Of a stretch of 64,000 bases of DNA, positions 7,269 to 16,100 are shown in pieces. The notes below the pieces were generated by a model. That model was not told where the DNA came from and searched no databases. It saw nothing but the letters and a program-made list of their open reading frames with translations. The stretch covers positions 75,662-139,661 of the forward strand of contig CALLQI010000014.1 of NCBI GenBank assembly GCA_938014885.1, read 5' to 3'. Within the stretch, counting starts at the first letter, position 1; each line of letters starts with the position of its first letter. The position numbers and the translations under genes were made by a program. This DNA is from an uncultured bacterium. Lineage in GTDB: Bacteria; Planctomycetota; UBA8742; UBA2392.

Positions 7269-9371
7269 ATGGGTCGTCTTGTCCTGTGCGTTGTGGCGTT
7301 GCTTCTGCTTCTTGCGGCCGGGCCGGTCCACGTCGCCGAAAAACTCAAAGGCGACGACGCCAAACCCGCCAAAGAGCGTGTCAAAGACGCCAAGCGCGAC
7401 TGGAAGAAGGCCAGCAAGGCCCAGAAGTTCGAAATCCTGCTGGGGCTGCAACGCTACCCTGAGGCCGGCGTCACGTCCTTCCTTGAGGACGCGATCAAAG
7501 ACGAAGCCGACGACGAAGTCGCCCTGGTCGCCGCCTGGGTCATGGTCAAACACGCTGAACCCGACGACATCAAGCTGCTGCTGAAGCTCTACGGCCGCGC
7601 CAAGACGCCGGAGCGCCGTGCGGCCACGCTGCGCTGGCTTGGTCGTTACGGGGCCGATGCGCCACTGAAGGAATTGAAGCGCGCCGCCGAAGACAAAGAC
7701 GGCTGCGCGCCCGCCGCCGTCGAAGCCATCGCCGAAATCGCGACGCCCGAGGCCATGACCGCGCTCGAGGCCGTCGCCACCGGCGGCGCAAACGCTGACG
7801 CCCGCCGCACGGCACTTTCGCGCCTGCTGGCCAAGGGCGACAGCCGCGGCGTCGATGCGCTGGGCAACGCCGGCAACCTGGAAGACGCGGCCCAGGCCGC
7901 GCACTTTGCAATCGGCACCGATCTGGAAACCACGGCACTGAAGAAGGTGCTCGAGTTCGCGCGCAAGGGCATGAAGCTGGCACCCGGCGTGCGGCCGCAG
8001 TTCTTTGGCAGCCTGCTGGTGCGCCTGACACGGGCCGAGTCGCACAAGGCGGTGCTGGATGAATACAACGCGCTGGTGCGGCAGTATGAGCCCGAACTTG
8101 CGTGGTGGCTGGTGTCGTGCAACCGCGGCCCGGTGAAGGTCGATACGGCCACGAGGTTCATGGGTGCGGGCACGGAAGACGCCGACGCGCGCGAGCGGCT
8201 GCTGAGCGGCCTGCGCCTGCTGCAACGGATGCCCGCCAAACTGGAAGGTGCCGACCTGGCCGCCGTAGAGGCCGTGCTGGCGCCACTGCTGGATCACGCC
8301 GACGACGAAGTCGTTTCGCACGCGATGCTGACCGCCTGCGCCACCGGCGCGGCCAGGGCCAAGCTGGAAGCCCGCGTCGCCGCCTGGCTGAACGATGAAA
8401 AGCCGCTGCGCGTGGCGGCCGCCCTGCTGGCCTGCGGCCGGGCCAACATGAGCACCCGCGCGATCGACGCCGTGGACCGCCTGAAAAACGCGACATGGTA
8501 CGTGCAATCGGCGGCGCTGGACGCGCTGCTGCACCTGCGCGCGCATGAGAGCGCACCTGCGGTGCTGGAGCTCGCCAAAGCTGAGGGCGAAGGCCGCCTG
8601 TTCAGTGAAGCAATCGCGCTGCTGTGCGACTTGACCGGTCAAGACCACGGCGACGACCTTGGCAAGTGGGACGACTGGTTCAAGGCCAACGCGGGTTTCA
8701 AGGCCGCCCCCCGCAAGCTCGAAAGCCTGCGCGGCGTCGATTACACCCGCACGAAGCAGAAGACCGGCGCGACATTTTATGGCATCGAGATCAACAGCCT
8801 GCGCGTCCAGTTCGCGATTGACCGCAGCGTCAGCATGGTCAACCCGGTGGCGCGCGAGCCCGACCGCGCCGACTTCGCCGACCGCAAGGCCGATATTCTG
8901 AAGCGCCGCCCGGAAGTCGGCCGCATGATGCGCGACGGCTTTCTACCGCGCTTTCACGTCACGGCATCCGAGACTGCGGCCGCGCTGGACGGCCTGTCGC
9001 AGAAGGCGACTTTCGGGCTGACGCTGTTCAACCACGAGTTCATTGAGTACCAGCGCGTGAACAATGACATCGCCACACGGCGCGACGCGGTGAACTGGAT
9101 GCTGTCCACGGACATCCAGGGCGGCACCGACATCAAGAACGCGCTACTTGCGATCATCGACAAGGCTGAGGCCGACACCATCGTGCTGCTGTCCGACGGC
9201 GACCCGCTGAGCGCCGGAATCCTGGAGCAGATCCACCGCGCCAACGCAATCAAGCGCCTGAACGTGCTGGTGGTAAGCGTACACAAGCTTGAGCAGCACC
9301 GGCACTACATGAACGCGCTTGCCAGCCGGGAAGGCGGCCGCATCGTGGACGCCGAACCCAGAGACCCGTAG
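7269..9371 (+). CDS. HEAT-repeat protein with C-terminal VWA domain
   Basis: 700 residues. The ATG at 7269 follows AGGAGA and starts a signal peptide (MGRLVLCVVALLLLLAAGPVHVA), so the protein is exported. Residues ~40-480 form alpha-helical HEAT/ARM-like repeats rich in Ala, Leu and Glu (for example TPERRAATLRWLGRYGADAPLKEL). Residues ~510-695 form a von Willebrand factor A domain with a MIDAS start VQFAIDRSVSM (D-x-S-x-S at about 517), TDIQGGTDIKNALL and DTIVLLSDGDP. VWA domains bind ligands through a metal ion; HEAT repeats act as scaffolds. No partner is encoded next to it. It converges on the following gene with 17 bases between the stops. Confidence 0.8.
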   Translation: MGRLVLCVVALLLLLAAGPVHVAEKLKGDDAKPAKERVKDAKRDWKKASKAQKFEILLGLQRYPEAGVTSFLEDAIKDEADDEVALVAAWVMVKHAEPDDIKLLLKLYGRAKTPERRAATLRWLGRYGADAPLKELKRAAEDKDGCAPAAVEAIAEIATPEAMTALEAVATGGANADARRTALSRLLAKGDSRGVDALGNAGNLEDAAQAAHFAIGTDLETTALKKVLEFARKGMKLAPGVRPQFFGSLLVRLTRAESHKAVLDEYNALVRQYEPELAWWLVSCNRGPVKVDTATRFMGAGTEDADARERLLSGLRLLQRMPAKLEGADLAAVEAVLAPLLDHADDEVVSHAMLTACATGAARAKLEARVAAWLNDEKPLRVAAALLACGRANMSTRAIDAVDRLKNATWYVQSAALDALLHLRAHESAPAVLELAKAEGEGRLFSEAIALLCDLTGQDHGDDLGKWDDWFKANAGFKAAPRKLESLRGVDYTRTKQKTGATFYGIEINSLRVQFAIDRSVSMVNPVAREPDRADFADRKADILKRRPEVGRMMRDGFLPRFHVTASETAAALDGLSQKATFGLTLFNHEFIEYQRVNNDIATRRDAVNWMLSTDIQGGTDIKNALLAIIDKAEADTIVLLSDGDPLSAGILEQIHRANAIKRLNVLVVSVHKLEQHRHYMNALASREGGRIVDAEPRDP

Positions 9372-9388
9372 CGGCCACACGGCGCGAT

Positions 9389-10609
9389 TTACTTGGCCCG
9401 AATCGCCAAGTCTTCCCAATCAAACAACAGGTAGTCGTCGATCACGACCAGCCGGATCGTGTGCTGGCCGGTTGATGTTGCCCTGACCGTGCTTGGATTG
9501 GCGCGGTCGTCGAACTGGAGGTCGCCGTTTGAATCCGCATCGAGGACAAACTCGCCGGCGCGAGATTGCCGAACCTGCCAACGGACAGTAGCCCTGTTTT
9601 CGCGTTCAGGGACCAAGCTGAGTTCGGTCGCCGACAGGTCGAAGCGTGCAATGCGAGGCCGCAGCAAGGCCAGTTCATCGCTGCTGACACGCGCACTGGC
9701 GTCAATGGCTCGGTCCAGCTCGGCGGCAAGGGCAAGCAGGTCCAGCCCGGCGACCGGCGCGTTGGTGTTCGCGTCGGCCGCGATCTGCACGTAGATGTTC
9801 GCGCGCGAGAACGCAACGCGCTTCAGTTCGCCCGACTTGAAGCTGCTGTGATCATTCACTTCGCCAACGGACAACTGGTTGATGCGCTGAGCATTGGCTT
9901 GCAGCACGTCTTGCTGTGTCACGCGCAGAATCGGTACCAGTTGCTCACGCGCGGCGTTGGTCGACAGTCCAACGAGGAACCGCAGCGAGACCGCAGCGTT
10001 GTCATCGGCGCGGCGCAGCTCAATCTCGCGGACGACGCCGTGGCCATGGATGGGACCCTGGAAGCAGGCCCGGGCTTGATCCTTCAGGACACTGAAGGTC
10101 CGAAGCGCGTCGCATTCGCTGGGCACAAAGCGGAAGCCGGCGATGAGGCCGTTGCTAGCCGGCCAGCTATCGAACTGGTAGGCATCCTTCACCGTTCCAC
10201 GCGCCAGAAACAATTCCGCGTCCAGCGCTGCTTCATCTGGCTCCAGGCTCAACTGAGCAAGCCTGTGAGCGAAGCCCTCTTGGGCCGCTCCCACCAACCA
10301 GTGCGCTTTTGGCAACGGCGGCGACTCTTCATCTGGAGTTGCAGGAGGCGTGGGCTCGGGGCTAGCGGGCACGCTTTCTGGCGAAGCTGAGTCAGTGGGG
10401 GCGCTCGCTTGGTCGTACTCGCCAACTTGCTTCAACTGCGATGAGTGACTCTGATCCGGTGCATAACCAATGACTCGGTCTGCTCCTACGACCCTTGGCG
10501 CTAGTCTGATGTCTTTGAACCAGACCAATAGGGAGATAGCGACGAGTGGGGCAACACCGAACACCATCCAGAACAGGTTTCTTGATCGCCTCAACGAGTC
10601 AGAGGACAT
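9389..10609 (-). CDS. Membrane-anchored protein of unknown function
   Basis: 406 residues, not recognised. The ATG at 10609 lies ten bases after the stop of the preceding lipoprotein gene, with AGGG as a weak ribosome binding site, so the two form an operon. One transmembrane helix near the N-terminus (LFWMVFGVAPLVAISLLVWF, about 12-31) is followed by a Ser/Pro/Glu-rich linker, then an extracytoplasmic part of about 290 residues. The last 100 residues look like a beta-sandwich ending in a segment with DADSNGDLQFDD, a Ca-binding-like acidic stretch. The frame stays open upstream of 10609, but that part overlaps the lipoprotein gene and is Pro/Arg/Lys-rich, as expected of a shadow frame. Confidence 0.65.
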   Translation of the reverse strand: MSSDSLRRSRNLFWMVFGVAPLVAISLLVWFKDIRLAPRVVGADRVIGYAPDQSHSSQLKQVGEYDQASAPTDSASPESVPASPEPTPPATPDEESPPLPKAHWLVGAAQEGFAHRLAQLSLEPDEAALDAELFLARGTVKDAYQFDSWPASNGLIAGFRFVPSECDALRTFSVLKDQARACFQGPIHGHGVVREIELRRADDNAAVSLRFLVGLSTNAAREQLVPILRVTQQDVLQANAQRINQLSVGEVNDHSSFKSGELKRVAFSRANIYVQIAADANTNAPVAGLDLLALAAELDRAIDASARVSSDELALLRPRIARFDLSATELSLVPERENRATVRWQVRQSRAGEFVLDADSNGDLQFDDRANPSTVRATSTGQHTIRLVVIDDYLLFDWEDLAIRAK

Positions 10610-10619
10610 CGGCCGCCCT

Positions 10620-10862
10620 TCAATCCTTGCCGTACAGCGTACGGCCGATGTCGTAGCCGAGGGCTTCGAGTTCTTCGTTTGAGCGGCCCTTGCGGGGTTC
10701 CAGTTCTGGCTCGGTTTCTTCGGCGGTGTTGGCCTTGGTCGTGGGCTCGGTCTCGGCTTCCATGACTGTGGTGCCGTCTTCGACCCTTGTCGTACGCGTC
10801 GATTCGCAGGCGCTGGCGAACAGGCACATCGCCGCAAGCGCGGCCAGCATAAGCATCTTCAT
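10620..10862 (-). CDS. Small lipoprotein
   Basis: 80 residues. A short signal peptide ends in a lipobox (LFASAC, Cys about residue 19), so it should be lipid-anchored. The mature part is Thr/Glu-rich and ends in RSNEELEALGYDIGRTLYGKD. Start chosen at the ATG at 10862, preceded by GAGAAG; a -10-like TATGCT lies about 35 bases upstream. It is the first gene of a two-gene unit with the membrane protein downstream. No family was recognised. Confidence 0.7.
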   Translation of the reverse strand: MKMLMLAALAAMCLFASACESTRTTRVEDGTTVMEAETEPTTKANTAEETEPELEPRKGRSNEELEALGYDIGRTLYGKD

Positions 10863-10912
10863 GGTGCTTCTCGTCCGTTTGTCGTGAGCTGCGCAAGCAT
10901 ACCACATGAAAC

Positions 10913-11440
10913 TCAGGTGCGGGTGCGTTCCCACAGGATCACTTCGCCGATTACCGGGTGCTGCTGCCAGCCCACCGACACGAACCCGGCTTTCTCGAGC
11001 ATCTTTTGGCTGATCGCATTGCCGGGCTCGGTGCGGGCGATTACGGCCTTCACTGCCGGCCGCTGGTCGCACCAGTGCAGCAGCATCCTCAGCACTTCGG
11101 TGCCGATGCCCCGCGTGCGGAAGTCCGGCAGCACTTCGTAACCCACTTCCACGCGGCCGGCTTTGTCGGGCGGGCCTTTCAGGTTGGCCACACCGGCCAG
11201 CGATTCCGGGCCGAAGCCGCCGTGCACGATCAGGCGGCCGTGCCATTCCAGCGACGCCGGGTCGGCCTCGAGGGCGCGGATCTGGTCCGGTATCTGGTGC
11301 TTGCGCACGCCTTCGCTGGGCCAGCTTTCGGGCACGCGCAGCTTCATGTGCGCGGCCAGGGCTTCGCGGTCGTGGGCGATCTTGAGCAGCGGCAGCTCAA
11401 AGGGCACCAGGCGAACTTTCAGCAGGCGACTCGTTTCCAT
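10913..11440 (-). CDS. GNAT family acetyltransferase (RimJ/RimL-like)
   Basis: 175 residues. The opening METSRLLKVRLVPFELPLL resembles RimJ/RimL-type GNATs, and the middle has VEVGYEVLPDFRTRGIGTEVLRMLLHW, with the RxxGxG acetyl-CoA loop, followed by NAISQKMLEKAGFV. Members acetylate ribosomal proteins or small substrates; which applies here is not visible. The ATG at 11440 is preceded by TAGACT with a six-base gap, so the mRNA is probably leaderless. It is divergent from the sigma-54-type regulator, with only 60 bases between the start codons. Confidence 0.83.
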   Translation of the reverse strand: METSRLLKVRLVPFELPLLKIAHDREALAAHMKLRVPESWPSEGVRKHQIPDQIRALEADPASLEWHGRLIVHGGFGPESLAGVANLKGPPDKAGRVEVGYEVLPDFRTRGIGTEVLRMLLHWCDQRPAVKAVIARTEPGNAISQKMLEKAGFVSVGWQQHPVIGEVILWERTRT

Positions 11441-11446
11441 AGGCAA

Positions 11447-11493
11447 AGTCTACCACATGGGACCGTGGCGGAGCGGGCTAAGCGTGTTATTCT
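11447..11493. promoter_or_regulatory. Back-to-back leaderless promoters
   Basis: TAGACT on the minus strand (11452-11447) lies six bases from the GNAT ATG at 11440. TATTCT on the plus strand (11488-11493) lies seven bases from the regulator ATG at 11501. The two RNA polymerase sites must overlap. No ribosome binding site precedes either gene. Confidence 0.5.
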
Positions 11494-11500
11494 TACACAC

Positions 11501-12448
11501 ATGAGCACAGACGCCCTTTCGATGGTGGTTGGCAACTCGCCCCGCATGCGCGAATTGAAGAAGCAGATCGCGCAGGTGGCGGCCGCGGACTTTCCGGTGC
11601 TGATCCTGGGCGAGTCTGGCGCCGGCAAAGAGGTGGTGGCCCGGGCGATACACGCGCTGTCGGCGCGGCGGGCGCACCCGTTTGTGGGACAAAGCTGCCT
11701 GGCGATTCCTGAGACACTGATTGAAAGCGAGCTGTTCGGCTATGAGCCCGGCGCGTTCACCGACGCGCGCGAACGCCGCATCGGCCTGTTTGAGCAAGCG
11801 CAGCAGGGCACGCTGTTCCTGGACGAAATCGGCGATATTCCGCTGGGCTTCCAGAAGCGGCTGCTGCGTGTGCTGCAAGAGCGAGAGGTGCGCCGTTTGG
11901 GCGGCACGGAATCCATCGCGATTGATGTCCGCATCATCACGGCCACCAACGCGCCGATAGATCGCATGGTCAGCGAAGGGACGTTCCGCGCCGACCTGAT
12001 GTACCGCCTGAACACGTTTGAGTTGCGGGTGCCGCCGCTGCGCCAGCGGCTGGAAGACGTGCCGGCACTAGCCGAGCACTTTGTGCGCAAACACTGCGCG
12101 CGCTTCGGCCTGGAACCTACCCCGCCCGGCGAAGAAGTGATGCAGCAACTACGCGCGTATCCCTGGCCGGGCAACGTGCGTGAGCTCGAGAATTTCGTGG
12201 TGCGATGGATCAGCCTGGGCGACGAAGCGCTGAGCGCGCTGGACAAGAAGGTCACGCTCAGTTTCGGGCCCGCTGAAAACAACCGGCGCTGGCTGTCGAT
12301 GACGATGGACGAAATTGAGGCCGAAGTGATCCGCATGGTGCTGGACGACTGCGGCGGCAACAAAACGCAGGCGGCCAAGCGCCTCGGCCTGGCCCGCAAA
12401 AGCCTGTACAACAAGATGGAACGCTATGGGATGGCGAGCAAGGCCTGA
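11501..12448 (+). CDS. Sigma-54-type AAA+ transcription activator, no sensor domain
   Basis: 315-residue bacterial enhancer-binding protein. It begins directly with the AAA+ domain: Walker A GESGAGKE (37-44), Walker B TLFLDEIGD, and the arginine-finger region PPLRQRLEDVP. The C-terminus is a Fis-type helix-turn-helix (GGNKTQAAKRLGLARKSLYNKM). No receiver, GAF or PAS domain is present, so activity must be set by a partner or by level. The loop that contacts sigma-54, normally GAFTGA, reads GAFTDA (84-89). The ATG at 11501 was chosen because a -10 box lies seven bases before it; the frame is open further upstream, but that part overlaps the divergent GNAT gene. Confidence 0.88.
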   Translation: MSTDALSMVVGNSPRMRELKKQIAQVAAADFPVLILGESGAGKEVVARAIHALSARRAHPFVGQSCLAIPETLIESELFGYEPGAFTDARERRIGLFEQAQQGTLFLDEIGDIPLGFQKRLLRVLQEREVRRLGGTESIAIDVRIITATNAPIDRMVSEGTFRADLMYRLNTFELRVPPLRQRLEDVPALAEHFVRKHCARFGLEPTPPGEEVMQQLRAYPWPGNVRELENFVVRWISLGDEALSALDKKVTLSFGPAENNRRWLSMTMDEIEAEVIRMVLDDCGGNKTQAAKRLGLARKSLYNKMERYGMASKA

Positions 12449-12467
12449 ACAGCAGGTTGTGGAGGAT

Positions 12468-12607
12468 AGGTAGTAGGTTGTAGGGCTTCGCCACTGGTCC
12501 GGATTGCCGGCTACACTTTCTGCAATTGTGCCCGCCCACGGCCTTCGATCCGTCGCCTGACGGCCAATTCGGGAGACCTACAACCTGGCCCCTACAACCT
12601 ATTACCT
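12468..12607. repeat. Inverted-repeat element with GGTTGTAGG words
   Basis: An 18-base arm at 12468-12485 is matched, with one mismatch, by its reverse complement at 12590-12607. A further inverse copy of the core (ACCTACAACCT) lies at 12576-12586. Same-orientation core words also occur near 7070-7100 and 17830-17865. The gap 12449-12676 contains no gene otherwise. Confidence 0.7.
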
Positions 12608-12676
12608 GCTTCTTCTACCCTGCCTGTTGCGAGCCACCGCCGACGCTGCTATCCCTTTGCCCCGGAGATCGGCTTG

Positions 12677-13090
12677 ATGATTCGCGCCTTTGGCTTGCTT
12701 CTGCTTGTGTTCGCGCTGGCCGCTTGTGGCAGCCGTGTGCGCCGTGATTTTGGCGGCGGCGGCAGCACCGGCGAGGTGATGATCCTGCAGGACGCCAAGG
12801 CCGTCGAGATCTCGCTGTGGGAAGGCGCAATCGTCTTTGACCTGCGTGACTACGAGTCATGGGTGCAGGGCCACATCCAGGGCGCGCGCCTGACCAGCGT
12901 CGAAGACATCCGCGACGGCCGCGACCTGCCGCAAGACCGCAATGCGCCCATCTTGTTCATGGCTGAAGGCCCGCAGGACATCCGGCCCGAACTTGCGGCC
13001 GAAGCAGCCCTTGAGCAGGGCTACACCAACGTACAGCTGTTCCCCGGCGGCTGGCGCGCGTGGCTGGGCCTGAACCCGATCACGCGCTAA
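12677..13090 (+). CDS. Rhodanese-like lipoprotein lacking the catalytic Cys
   Basis: 137 residues. The signal peptide ends in a lipobox (FALAACGS). The mature part has a rhodanese fold pattern: AIVFDLRDYESWVQGHIQGARL (the DxRxxxExxxGHIxGA hallmark) and the terminal LFPGGWRAW. Where active rhodaneses have Cys at the start of the CxxGxR loop, this protein reads ILFMAEGPQDI, so sulfur transfer through a persulfide is not expected. A binding or structural role in the envelope is an inference. GGAG precedes the ATG at 12677. It converges on the giant TPR gene with 19 bases between stops. Confidence 0.78.
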   Translation: MIRAFGLLLLVFALAACGSRVRRDFGGGGSTGEVMILQDAKAVEISLWEGAIVFDLRDYESWVQGHIQGARLTSVEDIRDGRDLPQDRNAPILFMAEGPQDIRPELAAEAALEQGYTNVQLFPGGWRAWLGLNPITR

Positions 13091-13109
13091 GAACTCACCT
13101 GATAAGAAT

Positions 13110-16100
13110 TCACTCGCGGCCGAGCATGGCCTCAATCTCGGCGATTCTGGCCGTGAACATGGTCTGGTCCGCCGTGGGCTCGTCCTTGACCCAGCGCGAT
13201 GCCAGTTGCAGCCACTGCCGCGCGTCGCGGGCGTTGCGCGCCTCGGCCAATGCTGCCGCGCCGCGCAGCGCGGCCTCAAGCACCTGCTTCAGCAATGCAG
13301 GGCGGAATTGCGGCACGGCCTCATCCTCGGCCGAGGTGCGGGCGCGGCTCAGCCATTCGCGGGCGTCGGCGGGCTTGGCCAGGTCCTGCAGCAGCAGATC
13401 CGAGTACAGCAGGCACAACTCCACACGCTGGCTTGTCAGCAGGTTGTTCAGCGCCAGCGCGGAACTGAAGCTGACGGCCGCGTCTTCGGCGTAGGCTTTG
13501 CGCGCGGGGCCGTCACTCTGGCGTGCAAGGTCGCGGTGCAGGACGCCCTGGATGCGGTAGGCCTCAGGGTAGTCACCCAGCAGCACCGTGGCTGTGCGTG
13601 CGCTTTCGAGCGCGTCCAGCAGTTTGCCTTCGCGCTGTTGGGCCTTGGCAGCGGCGAGATAGCCGGCACCCAGCCGGTCCATTTCCTTCAGGCGTTGCAG
13701 TACTCGAGCGTGCAGCTCGGTGTATTCCGCGCGTTGCGGAGTGTCGACGGCGATGCCGGGCAGCGCGGTTTCAATTACGTCGGCGGCCTGCATGAAGGCA
13801 ATGCGCGCGCGCTGGACGCGGTCGGGCTCAAGGGCCAGCGCTTCATCCTGCCAGTACAGTTCGCCGCCTTCGAGCACGGCCTTGGGCTCGCTGCCGCGCA
13901 CGAGGTCTTGCGCGGCCTTCACCAGCAGCGCGCGTTTCTCTTCGCCGGTGGCTTTGGCTGCCAGCGCCTGGTGCACACGGCCGCGCACCACGTACAGCTC
14001 GCTGGTGGGGGCGCGCAGTGCGGGTTGCAGGCGCTTCATGGCTTCTTCGGGGTTGCCCTGGGCCAGCAATGCTTCGGCCTCAATGCGGGCGATGCGGCGT
14101 TCAAGGTTGAGGATGTCTTCTTCGACATCGCTCATGTCCTTGCCCTCGGGTGCTTCCTTGATCGTCAGGCGCAACTCGGCCAGGCGGCGGTAGGGGTCAC
14201 TGACGAACCAGGCGCGCTTGCGGCGTACCTCAGAAATCTCGTCCTTGAAGTCTAGTGGGGCGCGCTCATAGGCCTCCAGCGCGATCGTGTAGTACTTCTC
14301 GGCCTCTGATGTCACCAGATAGGCCAGGCGCTGGCAGGCCACGCCGCGGATGCGGATTGGCAGGCTGACTTTGTCCGGGTCGTGCGGTGAATCCAGCAGC
14401 TTGCCGGTGGTGTCCAGCGCGTCCAGATAGGCCCGGACGGCCTTGTCACGCAGCTCTTTGGCTTCGACTTCCTTGTGCAGCCGCAGCTTGGACTTGAAGG
14501 CATCGAGCAGCTGCTGGCCAAAATCCATCTGCAACTGGCAAAGTGAAAGATGCACACCGTGCATCAGGTCGGGGCGGTCACTCAAAGCTTCCACGAGTTG
14601 CGCGAATACCTTCAGCGCTTCGTCGAGGTCTCCGTCTTCTTCGTAATACTTCTTCAGCCAGTCCAGCGCCTCGACGTTGTCGGGGCTCAGCACAGTGGCG
14701 GCGCGCATGAATTCAGAGGCCGCGTAACGCCGGGCCTCACGCGAAAGCTCCATCGGGTTGCCGTCGGCATCATTGAGCCGGGTTTCTCCGCTTTCGATGG
14801 CGCGGCCGACGCGCAGCAGCTTGCGCGACAGGATCTGCCGCGCGCGCTCCGACAGCGTCAGCATGTTCTTGAGCAGCGCGTCCAGGTCTTCGCGGAACTC
14901 GCGGTCTGCGCGTTCTTTGGCCGGGCGCTGCAGCAGGTCTTCGGCCAGCTTCAGGTAAAAGCTGGTCAGACGGTCGCCGACGGGGCCGTCTTCGGGCCGC
15001 GCGTTGAAGGCTGTACGCAGCAGGTCTTCGGCGTTCATGCGCAGTTCGGCGTCGCCTGTGAACCACATGCCGGTGCTGATCGGCAGGCCCGTGCCCTCGA
15101 CCATGCCGTGGCCGAGCTCGTTCTCGGGGTCCGCTTCGATTGCCTGGCGCAGCAGCGCCACGATCACCAGCAGCGACTTGCGGAATTCCGTGCGCGTGTG
15201 GAAGCGATAGATCAAGCCTTCCCATGTCGGGTCAAGCTTGTTGCCCATGGCGCGGTGGTATTCTTCGGTCCAGGTCTGCATCAGCGACACGGCCTGGTTG
15301 GCGGCCGTCTGGCGCAGGCCGGCAGCCTTGAGTTGCAGTGCCGGCTTGTAGTCGGGCCAGCGTTCAAGTTCATCGCCCATCAGCTTGTTGGCCTCAATGC
15401 GCGCGCGGCCGTCGTTGCGCTCGAAAAGCAGTTGCGCCAGCAGTGTGCGCAGGCCCTTGTAATCATCCTTCAACTGCAGCGCGCGGCGCAGGTATTTCTC
15501 CGCTGTGGCGTCGCCAGCGCGGCCACGGGCATGGGCGTCGGCGGCTTCAATCAGTGTGGCCGCCATGGCGGCGCGGGTGGTGACGCCGGCCTCACGGTAT
15601 GCGATCAGCTCGGCATAGCATTGACGGGCTTCGGCGAGCAGCGGCAGCAGCTCAGCGGGGACGTCGGTGGCGCTGCCTTTGCCGGAGGCTCGCAGGCGGG
15701 CGTCATACTCCAGCAGCGCGATGCGGGCGCGGGCTTCGATGCTGAGTTCATCGCGGCTGCGGTTTTGCTCGTACTCGTTCAGTTCACGCTTGGCGCGCAG
15801 CAGGGCCGCTTCGTCGATGCTGTCGCCGGAAAGCGCCTTGCGGCTGAGTTCTGTGGCAATATTGATGCGCGCCGCCTGGTAGCGGCCCGATGCCGCCAGC
15901 GCCTCTTCAAAAGCGGCCAGCGCTTCTTCGTGGCGGCCAAGCGCCGACAGCGCCAGCCCGCGCGGGTTGGCCAGCAGCGCGATGATGTCGGCGGTGGCAC
16001 GCTCATCGCGCCAGGGCTGCGCAATGTGCTTGCGGCCTTCTTCCAGCAGCCGCAGAGCCTCTTGCGGGTTCTGCAGGTGAATTTCGCTCAGCGCCATCGC

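Noticed and set aside
10958..11500. N-terminal continuation of the first activator frame
   Set aside because: It overlaps the divergent GNAT gene and a -10 box lies right before the ATG at 11501.
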